From NCBI GenBank assembly GCA_031255975.1, contig JAIRRM010000166.1:1-7102 (forward strand): 7,102 nucleotides of DNA, given 5' to 3'. This document shows positions 1 through 5,020 of the stretch, in pieces. This stretch comes from Propionibacteriaceae bacterium (lineage in GTDB: Bacteria; Actinomycetota; Actinomycetes; Propionibacteriales; Propionibacteriaceae). The first letter of the stretch is position 1. Each line of letters opens with the position of its first letter. A program made the translations under genes and the position numbers. The notes beneath the pieces were generated by a model, which was not told the DNA's origin, searched no databases, and saw nothing but the letters and a program-made list of their open reading frames with translations.

Positions 1-658
1 GATCGGTGATACCGAGAGCGCGCTTAGCCACGATGTGCGCCGGCAGGCCGCGACCGAAGTCGGGGCTGATCTCAAACCAGTCGATGTACGGCTTACCGAA
101 GGTGAAGGTAACACTCTTCAGGTCGTCGGATACCTCGAACTCCTCAATCAACTCGAAGCCTGTGGTACCAGCGGCGCTGAAATAGACAACCCCGGCATCC
201 TGCGTGACGACCTTGTCGTCATTGTCCTTCTTCGGTTCAGTGATGGTGTTGAACCTGTTCGACTGCGCAGCCCAGGCAAGCACGGTATCAATTGCGGTCA
301 CCGGAGTGCCGTCAGACCACATCGCCTTGTCGCTCAGGGTAAACCTGAGGGTGAGTGGATCTTCAGAAATCTGCTCGACTGTGCCGTAATCGGGATACGG
401 GGTCATGTTCAGTTCTTTGTCGTAGGCCGCGAAAGTATCCATCACCATGTAGACGATGTTGGAGTTTGCCACGGCATTGCCGACTTCGGTCTGATGGTTC
501 AGACTGTCGAAACCCTGGTTCCACGCCACAGTGAGCGCACTGGGGTTGCCGGTGTCGGTGGTGTCGCCCGGGGTTTCCTGACTAGGTGAGCAAGCACCCA
601 GCAGCAGGCCACCGATCACGAAGGACGCGGTAGCGATGATCGCCTTCCCTTTGCCCAT
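1..658 (-). CDS. ABC transporter substrate-binding lipoprotein, family 5 (peptide/OppA-DppA type), N-terminal part
   Basis: Extracellular solute-binding lipoprotein that would capture a peptide or similar solute and pass it to an ABC permease. The frame opens at ATG 658 and runs off the left edge without a stop, giving 219 residues of a protein that usually has 500-600. Residues 1-23 form a lipoprotein signal peptide: a basic start (MGKGK), a hydrophobic stretch (AIIATASFVIGGLLL) and the lipobox LGAC with Cys23 as the lipidated residue, followed by a Ser/Thr/Pro/Asp-rich linker. Family 5 features then appear: TVAWNQGFDSLN, the partial match around residue 120 with FTLSDKAMWSDGTPVTA, and LPAHIVAK near the visible end. 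The start is fixed by a GGAG ribosome site 5 nt upstream. Permease and ATPase genes would be expected beyond the left edge but are not visible. The family is clear; the ligand is unknown and oligopeptide is only the default inference. Confidence 0.88.
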   Translation of the reverse strand, partial: MGKGKAIIATASFVIGGLLLGACSPSQETPGDTTDTGNPSALTVAWNQGFDSLNHQTEVGNAVANSNIVYMVMDTFAAYDKELNMTPYPDYGTVEQISEDPLTLRFTLSDKAMWSDGTPVTAIDTVLAWAAQSNRFNTITEPKKDNDDKVVTQDAGVVYFSAAGTTGFELIEEFEVSDDLKSVTFTFGKPYIDWFEISPDFGRGLPAHIVAKRALGITD

Positions 659-669
659 TTTTTCTCCAT
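659..669 (-). promoter_or_regulatory. Shine-Dalgarno site for the substrate-binding lipoprotein gene
   Basis: Read on the minus strand, GGAG at 667-664 lies 5 nt (AAAAA) before the ATG at 658. It is the clearest ribosome binding site in the window and settles the start. An overlapping ATG at 669 is out of frame and is not thought to be used. Confidence 0.75.
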
Positions 670-684
670 TTCTTGATAGACCGC

Positions 685-705
685 TGCCCACACAGGTGCC
701 CACAC
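685..705. repeat. Two direct copies of TGCCCACAC, period 12, upstream of the lipoprotein gene
   Basis: TGCCCACAC occurs at 685-693 and again at 697-705, separated by AGG. On the coding (minus) strand it reads GTGTGGGCA twice, 27-47 nt upstream of the ATG at 658. The 12-bp spacing is close to one helical turn, so a transcription factor could bind both copies on one face of the DNA. That role is inference; the repeat itself is exact. No convincing promoter was found just upstream. The best element is TTGATT near 780, with a TACTCT only 14 nt downstream of it, which is a poor spacing. Confidence 0.45.
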
Positions 706-817
706 GGACAGCTTCCTGATTCGGGTCACGCTAGCGGCTTGTCCATCTTTTGGGAAGAGTAAGACCACATAGTGAAATCAACTTGTGACGTTTCTTATGA
801 AGCTCTCAGCGGCACAA

Positions 818-842
818 GCAGAAAAATGAGAGTACTCTCAGC
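818..842 (-). terminator. Rho-independent terminator after the amidohydrolase gene
   Basis: A perfect 14-nt palindrome TGAGAGTACTCTCA lies at 827-840, beginning about 11 nt past the amidohydrolase stop at 852. On the minus strand it can fold as a short hairpin (TGAGA, loop GTAC, TCTCA), directly followed by TTTTTC at 826-821. AAAA at 846-843 can pair with the T-run and extend the stem. The place and orientation match the end of that gene. On the plus strand the same palindrome is followed by GCTTTTC, so it could also work in the other direction, but no plus-strand gene is seen there. The stem is only moderately G+C-rich. Confidence 0.7.
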
Positions 843-851
843 TTTTCATGG

Positions 852-1955
852 TCAGTGAGCTGCCCCACCAGAGGCGACCACCACACCACGCAGCACCACA
901 CACGCGGGGTGTTCAACGGCACGCAGATCAACCCGGGGGTCGCTCTCGTACACCACGAAGTCTGCCGGAGCCCCGACCTCAAGGTTGGGTTGGCCTAGCC
1001 AGGTTCGGGCGGCCCAAGAGCCCGCACCCAAGGCGAACTCATGACTACCAAGTTTGCCGAGCTTCACAATCTCACCCGGTGCCTTGCCGTGCAGCACCAC
1101 CGTGCCAGCATCGGTACCGCAGAAGATAGGGATACCGGCATCGTGGCACTTACCCAGTGTCTCAATATGACGACGGTAGAGATCCATCATGTGCGCGGCG
1201 TAACGCGGAAACTTAGCCCCGCCCTGCTCAGCGTAGTGCGGGAAGTTTTCCAAGTTGGTGATGGTGGGGACGAGTGTGGTCCCCTGCGCGGCCATCTTGG
1301 CGATCACCTCGTCGGTGAGACCGGTGCCATGTTCCACGCAGTCGATGCCGGCATCCACCAACTCCGCGACCGCCTGCTCACTGAAGGTGTGCGCGGTGAC
1401 CCGAACACCAAGAGCATGGCAGCGTTCGATGCCCTCCGCTACCGCCCAGGCGGGCCAGCACGGTGTGAGATCGCCGGCGTCGCGCTCGATCCAGTCGGCT
1501 ACGAACTTCACCCATCCGGTGCCGGCCCTGGCCTGCCGTTCCAGTTCGGCGGGGAACTCCTCGGGATCAACCTCCACAGCCATTCCCCTGACATAACGTC
1601 TGGTACGGGCCACATGACGACCACTATGGACGATACGGGGCACATCGTCACGCTCGTCAAGCCAGCGGGTCTGGGCGGGAGTGCCGTTCTCCCGGATCAA
1701 CAGCACCCCGGCGTCGCGGTCGGTGAGGGCCTGTCGCAACGTCTCCTCAGGCGAAAGCGCCACCGCACCCGTCGGGCTGGCCCCGAGGCCGATATGATCG
1801 TGGGCGTCAACCAGCCCCGGCAGCACCCAGCACTGCTCAGACAACGTGGTCGCGGCGGCGATAGGGCCCTCCACCACACACCCATCCGCCACCCAGAAGT
1901 CGCGCGGCTCGGTTTCCGGCAGAATGACACCTTTTAGATGCAGGGGTTCGCTCAT
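852..1955 (-). CDS. Metal-dependent amidohydrolase (imidazolonepropionase-like / prolidase-like), substrate unknown
   Basis: A 367-residue cytoplasmic hydrolase of the amidohydrolase superfamily. The visible metal-site motifs follow the family order: VLPGLVDAHDHI with His52 and His54 after the first beta strand; GWVKFVADW with Lys150, a candidate carbamylated bridging lysine; VTAHTFSEQA with His189; CVEHG with His209; and FCGTDAG with Asp282 as the probable catalytic acid. The C-terminus has the usual GAPADFVVYESDP segment that closes the small beta domain. There is no signal peptide. I chose ATG 1955 over the upstream in-frame GTG at 2018. Neither has a Shine-Dalgarno site, but the extra 21 residues look non-conserved, and a promoter-like TAGACT sits 7 nt before the ATG. 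From general knowledge, an amidohydrolase gene also follows ffh in Mycobacterium tuberculosis, so the linkage may be old. The substrate (dipeptide, amidine, lactam or other cyclic amide) cannot be read from the sequence. Confidence 0.87.
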   Translation of the reverse strand: MSEPLHLKGVILPETEPRDFWVADGCVVEGPIAAATTLSEQCWVLPGLVDAHDHIGLGASPTGAVALSPEETLRQALTDRDAGVLLIRENGTPAQTRWLDERDDVPRIVHSGRHVARTRRYVRGMAVEVDPEEFPAELERQARAGTGWVKFVADWIERDAGDLTPCWPAWAVAEGIERCHALGVRVTAHTFSEQAVAELVDAGIDCVEHGTGLTDEVIAKMAAQGTTLVPTITNLENFPHYAEQGGAKFPRYAAHMMDLYRRHIETLGKCHDAGIPIFCGTDAGTVVLHGKAPGEIVKLGKLGSHEFALGAGSWAARTWLGQPNLEVGAPADFVVYESDPRVDLRAVEHPACVVLRGVVVASGGAAH

Positions 1956-1962
1956 GCGGTGC

Positions 1963-1993
1963 AGTCTAGCGGCGTAAGCCCCAGATCGGTCAA
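1963..1993 (-). promoter_or_regulatory. Candidate leaderless promoter of the amidohydrolase gene
   Basis: Read on the minus strand, TTGACC (1993-1988) is followed after 19 nt by TAGACT (1968-1963), which fits the actinobacterial -10 pattern TANNNT. Seven nucleotides separate TAGACT from the ATG at 1955. Transcription would therefore start at or next to the A of the start codon, giving an mRNA without a leader. This agrees with the absence of any Shine-Dalgarno site. The 19-nt spacer is slightly long. The elements are seen; their use is inferred. Confidence 0.5.
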
Positions 1994-2113
1994 AACCGCT
2001 AGCGGGGTAAGCGGGCACAAGGAACCGGCGGTTGCGAGATGCCGCGCGGCTGTGAACCCAGCCAGGCTTCCAGCGACGTAGCGTACGCCGGGCGTCTCAC
2101 GTATCGTGCAACC

Positions 2114-3772
2114 CTAGACCCGGCCAAAGCCTCTAGCGGAGCCGGGGCCGGTTGAACGATGTTGCTGGTCGAGTAATTGCTGCAATTGGGGCGGTAAGTC
2201 GAACTTGCTGCCCTGGCTGAGTTCGGCAAGCATCGCCGGGTCTTCCAAGGCGGTGGAATCAAAACCGTAAGCGGAGAGGCTGGGAGCCGCGACCTCTACT
2301 CCGTCAGCATGATCCGCGTCTCCCGCCAGGAGCGGCACCCGCAATCCAGACGCCCTCTCTGCCTCCAGCGCGGCGCGCTTCGCCGGGTTGCCGGAGACTT
2401 TGCCACCTTTTTTCCTGCCCTGCTGCTTCCCGCCGCTCTTACCAGCCGCTTTGGCGACCTGCCCCATCATGCCGCCCATCTGCTGCATCATCTTGCGGGC
2501 GGCGACGAAACGCTTGACGAGTTCGTTCACCTGCTGCACCGTGGTGCCGGAGCCTTTGGCAATACGCAACCGGCGCGACCCGTTGAGAATCTCCACGTCG
2601 GCGCGCTCGGCGGGGGTCATCGAATAGATGATGGCCTCCACGCGATCCACCTCGCGTTCGTCAAAGTTGTCTATGGCCTCGCGCATCTGCCCCATACCGG
2701 GCAGCATCCCCATGATCTTGCTCATCGGGCCCATCTTGCGCATCTGCTGCATCTGCTGCAGGAAATCCTGCAAAGTGTATTTGTTCTTGCTGGAGAGCAG
2801 CTTCTCGGCGGCGATACGCGCCTGTTCCTGGTCGAATGCTTTCTCCGCCTGCTCGATCAGGGTGAGCATGTCTCCCATGCCCAGGATGCGGCTTGCCATC
2901 CGGTCGGGGTGGAATACGTCGAAGTCTCCCAGCCCCTCGCCGGACGAGGCGAACATGATCGGTTTGCCGATCACCTGCGCGATGGAGAGCGCCGCGCCAC
3001 CGCGAGCGTCACCGTCCAGCTTGGTGAGCACCACCCCGTCGATGCCGACGCCGCGCTCAAACGCCAACGCGGTGTTTACGGCATCCTGACCGATCATGGC
3101 ATCTACGACGAACAGCGTCTCATCGGGGCTGGCGACGGCCTTGATTCGGGCCGCCTGATCCATCAGTTCGGCGTCCACGCCGAGACGTCCAGCGGTGTCA
3201 ATAACCACTACGTCGTAAAGGTCGCGCCTGGCTACATCCAACGCGGTTCTGGAGACGGCCACCGGGTCGCCGACACCGTTGCCCGGCTCCGGCGCGTACA
3301 CCTTCACCCCGGCACGCTCTCCCACCACCTGCAACTGAGTGACGGCGTTGGGGCGTTGCAGGTCGGCGGCTACCAGCAGCGGCGAGTGACCCTGGCCCTT
3401 CAACCACTGCCCCAGCTTTCCGGCCAGTGTGGTTTTACCGGCACCCTGTAAACCGGCCAGCATGATGACGGTGGGCGGGGTTTTGGCGTACGCGATGTGC
3501 CGCGTCTGACCGCCGAGGATGCCTACCAACTCCTCGTTGACGATCTTCACGATCTGCTGCGTGGGATTGAGCGCCGCAGAGCGTTCCATGCCATGCGCAC
3601 GCTGCTTCAACCGGGCGATAAACGCCTTCACCACGTCAAGGTTGACATCAGCTTCCAGCAACGCGATACGGATTTCGCGCGCGGCGTCGTCAATGTCGGC
3701 GTCGGAGATGACGCCTTTGCCACGCAAACCACGAAAGACCGTCGCCAGCCGGTCGGAGAGTGTATCGAACAT
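2114..3772 (-). CDS. ffh: Signal recognition particle protein Ffh (SRP54 GTPase)
   Basis: Protein subunit of the bacterial signal recognition particle. It binds hydrophobic signal sequences on translating ribosomes, together with its small RNA, and delivers them to FtsY at the membrane. It has 552 residues. The N domain covers about 1-95 and the GTPase G domain about 96-300, with P-loop GLQGAGKT (107-114), DTAGR (192-196), TKLDGDARGG (250-259) and GEG (278-280). The M domain follows, with a methionine-rich finger loop near 341-363 and the RNA-binding helix-turn-helix SRRLRIAKGSGT (399-410). After about 440 there is a tail of roughly 110 residues: a Gly/Lys/Arg-rich stretch (SGGKQQGRKKGGK), then a variable acidic segment and FDLPPQLQQLLDQ near the end. 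The total exceeds the roughly 450 residues of the E. coli protein, as is common in actinobacteria. ATG 3772 is preceded by AAGGGA 5 nt upstream and lies 17 nt after the ftsY stop, so the two genes are probably co-transcribed. Confidence 0.98.
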   Translation of the reverse strand: MFDTLSDRLATVFRGLRGKGVISDADIDDAAREIRIALLEADVNLDVVKAFIARLKQRAHGMERSAALNPTQQIVKIVNEELVGILGGQTRHIAYAKTPPTVIMLAGLQGAGKTTLAGKLGQWLKGQGHSPLLVAADLQRPNAVTQLQVVGERAGVKVYAPEPGNGVGDPVAVSRTALDVARRDLYDVVVIDTAGRLGVDAELMDQAARIKAVASPDETLFVVDAMIGQDAVNTALAFERGVGIDGVVLTKLDGDARGGAALSIAQVIGKPIMFASSGEGLGDFDVFHPDRMASRILGMGDMLTLIEQAEKAFDQEQARIAAEKLLSSKNKYTLQDFLQQMQQMRKMGPMSKIMGMLPGMGQMREAIDNFDEREVDRVEAIIYSMTPAERADVEILNGSRRLRIAKGSGTTVQQVNELVKRFVAARKMMQQMGGMMGQVAKAAGKSGGKQQGRKKGGKVSGNPAKRAALEAERASGLRVPLLAGDADHADGVEVAAPSLSAYGFDSTALEDPAMLAELSQGSKFDLPPQLQQLLDQQHRSTGPGSARGFGRV

Positions 3773-3783
3773 GTCTATCCCTT
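3773..3783 (-). promoter_or_regulatory. Ribosome binding site of ffh in the ftsY-ffh junction
   Basis: AAGGGA at 3783-3778 (minus strand) lies 5 nt before the ffh ATG. It is a partial match to the Shine-Dalgarno consensus. The whole 17-nt gap between the ftsY stop and the ffh start is taken up by this site and part of a tandem repeat, leaving no room for a promoter in the gap. Confidence 0.55.
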
Positions 3784-3798
3784 ACTCGCCTACTCGCC
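3783..3798. repeat. Perfect 8-bp tandem repeat spanning the ftsY stop codon
   Basis: TACTCGCC occurs twice back to back (3783-3790 and 3791-3798). On the coding strand this reads GGCGAGTA twice. The first copy encodes the last Gly-Glu of FtsY and supplies the first two bases of its TAG stop; the second lies in the intergenic gap and leads into the ffh ribosome site. It looks like a small duplication at the gene junction. Confidence 0.6.
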
Positions 3799-4881
3799 CA
3801 GCACTCCGGCGACGAACCCCGCCGGATCGAACGGAGCCAGATCATCCGGCCCTTCGCCGAGCCCCACCAATTTGACGGGCACGCCAAGCTCACGCTGTAC
3901 CTGCACCACGATGCCACCCTTGGCGGAACCGTCGAGTTTAGTGAGTACGATGCCGCTCACATCCACCACTTCGGCAAACACCCGCGCCTGAGTGAGGCCA
4001 TTTTGGCCGGTGGTGGCATCGAGCACCAGCAGCGTCTCGGCGACTCTGGCCTGTTTCTCGATAACCCGCTTCACCTTGCCAAGTTCGTCCATCAGCCCGG
4101 CTTTGGTGTGTAACCGCCCGGCGGTGTCGATCAGCACCACGTCTACGCCCTGCGCCACCCCCGCCTGTACCGCCTGATAGGCGACAGACGCCGGGTCGGC
4201 CCCCTCGGCACCACTCACCGTCTGTACCCCCACCCGGTCGCCCCAGGTGGTGAGCTGTTCCGCAGCGGCCGCGCGGAAGGTATCGGCGGCTCCCAGCAGT
4301 ACCGTCTTGCCCTCGGCGACCAACAACCGGGCCAGTTTGCCAACGGTGGTGGTTTTGCCGGTGCCGTTTACGCCAACCATCAAAACAACGGCGGGCTTGC
4401 CACCGTCAAGGTCTAGTTTGCGATCAAGGGTTGGGTCGGCGAGTCGTACCAGTTCGTCGGTGAGTATCGCGGCGGCGGCATCCTTACCCTTCAGACCCTC
4501 CACACCCAGTTTGGTACGTAGTGCCGCGACAAGTTCCGTGGTGGGGCCGACCCCAAGATCGGCGGCGATGAGTGTGGTCTCGAAATCATCCCAGGCGGCG
4601 GCGTCAAGAGACTCGCTGCTGAGCAAGCCGAGCAGCGCGCGCGACAGCCCGTTGTCATGGGATGCGAGACGGCGTCGCAGCCGAGTGAGACGAGAAGCGG
4701 GGGGTTCGGGTACGGTTTCGACTCCCGGCTGGGCTTCGATTCGCCGCGCCGCGCCTTCCGCCTCGGGCTGCAAAGCCGCCGCGCCGCCCTTGCCACCTCT
4801 CAACGCCCGGCGCAGCAGCAACACCGCGATCACCGTAGCCAGCAGCGCAACGACCAGCAACGCCCAGTTGTACCATTCCAC
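3790..4881 (-). CDS. ftsY: Signal recognition particle receptor FtsY
   Basis: Membrane-associated SRP GTPase that receives the Ffh-ribosome complex and hands the nascent chain to the Sec translocon. It has 363 residues. Residues 6-24 are a single hydrophobic helix (WALLVVALLATVIAVLLL) followed by RRALRGGKGG, which predicts N-terminal anchoring with the rest in the cytoplasm. A short variable linker runs to about 65. The N domain spans about 65-160 and the G domain holds P-loop GVNGTGKT (170-177), DTFRAAAAEQL (200-210), DTAGRLHTK (252-260), TKLDGSAKGG (314-323) and GEGPDDLAPFDP (342-353). All catalytic elements are intact. The start is GTG 4881, because an in-frame TAG lies 3 codons upstream and no strong ribosome site is present. 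A TAGAGT hexamer ends 8 nt before the GTG, so a leaderless start is possible. It is followed 17 nt later by ffh, its direct partner. Confidence 0.98.
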   Translation of the reverse strand: MEWYNWALLVVALLATVIAVLLLRRALRGGKGGAAALQPEAEGAARRIEAQPGVETVPEPPASRLTRLRRRLASHDNGLSRALLGLLSSESLDAAAWDDFETTLIAADLGVGPTTELVAALRTKLGVEGLKGKDAAAAILTDELVRLADPTLDRKLDLDGGKPAVVLMVGVNGTGKTTTVGKLARLLVAEGKTVLLGAADTFRAAAAEQLTTWGDRVGVQTVSGAEGADPASVAYQAVQAGVAQGVDVVLIDTAGRLHTKAGLMDELGKVKRVIEKQARVAETLLVLDATTGQNGLTQARVFAEVVDVSGIVLTKLDGSAKGGIVVQVQRELGVPVKLVGLGEGPDDLAPFDPAGFVAGVLGE

Positions 4882-4889
4882 GAACGTCT

Positions 4890-4895
4890 ACTCTA
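4890..4895 (-). promoter_or_regulatory. Weak candidate -10 element for a near-leaderless ftsY transcript
   Basis: TAGAGT on the minus strand matches TANNNT and stands 8 nt before the GTG start of ftsY, much like the arrangement at the amidohydrolase gene. No acceptable -35 hexamer is found 16-19 nt upstream, so this is a weak call. Confidence 0.25.
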
Positions 4896-4958
4896 CCGGA
4901 GCGACAGGCCCGGGCTGGTTGCCGGCAATTCCAGGTATGCGCTATCGACTGCGAGAAA

Positions 4959-5008
4959 GCGCAACTCACACCGGACAAAACCGCAGTTGCCCGCAGTTGG
5001 GCGCAACT
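4959..5008 (-). promoter_or_regulatory. Repeat cluster and hairpin between smc and ftsY, possible weak terminator or attenuator
   Basis: Four related octamers fall within 50 bp: GCGCAACT (4959-4966), CGCAGTTG (4982-4989), CGCAGTTG (4992-4999) and GCGCAACT (5001-5008). In the minus-strand transcript, 5008-4985 can fold as a hairpin: AGUUGC pairs with GCAACU, and two more C-G pairs form past a bulge. After GCGG comes UUUU at 4980-4977. The hairpin starts 12 nt past the smc stop, where a terminator would be expected, but the U-run is short and not adjacent to the stem. The GCAACU arm at 4990-4985 can also pair with the downstream AGUUGC (4966-4961), which would break the first hairpin. Repeats and pairings are seen; function is inferred. 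Confidence 0.4.
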
Positions 5009-5020
5009 ACGTAACCGGAG

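Noticed and set aside
35..589. Plus-strand open frame of 184 codons over the lipoprotein gene
   Set aside because: The minus strand here has a signal peptide, lipobox, ribosome site and family 5 motifs, so the plus frame is the shadow.
1041..1937. Long plus-strand open frame (298 codons) opposite the amidohydrolase gene
   Set aside because: It lies antisense to a gene with intact family motifs; the translation shows no recognisable domain and no ribosome site. Such frames are common opposite G+C-rich genes.
1996..2005. Palindrome CCGCTAGCGG followed by TTTT on the minus strand, as an ffh terminator
   Set aside because: A hairpin would have a stem of only 3-4 bp with a very small loop, more than 100 nt after the ffh stop. 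It is too weak to call.
1956..2018. Upstream GTG start giving the amidohydrolase 21 extra residues
   Set aside because: No ribosome site precedes it, and the added residues cover the promoter-like elements. The ATG at 1955 puts the family's first beta strand at a normal distance.
731..2139. CTAGCGG repeated at 731-737, 1966-1972, 1999-2005 and 2133-2139
   Set aside because: A 7-mer seen four times at irregular spacing and in different contexts (leader, promoter spacer, end of ffh). There is no consistent placement, so I treat it as chance, although CTAG is generally uncommon in G+C-rich bacteria.
2741..2765. CTGCTGCAT repeats in ffh as a possible microsatellite
   Set aside because: They encode the methionine/glutamine-rich finger loop of the M domain, which is normal for Ffh.
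2309..3451. Plus-strand open frame of 380 codons opposite ffh
   Set aside because: Antisense shadow of a highly conserved gene. The His/Leu-rich translation mirrors ffh codons and has no domain.
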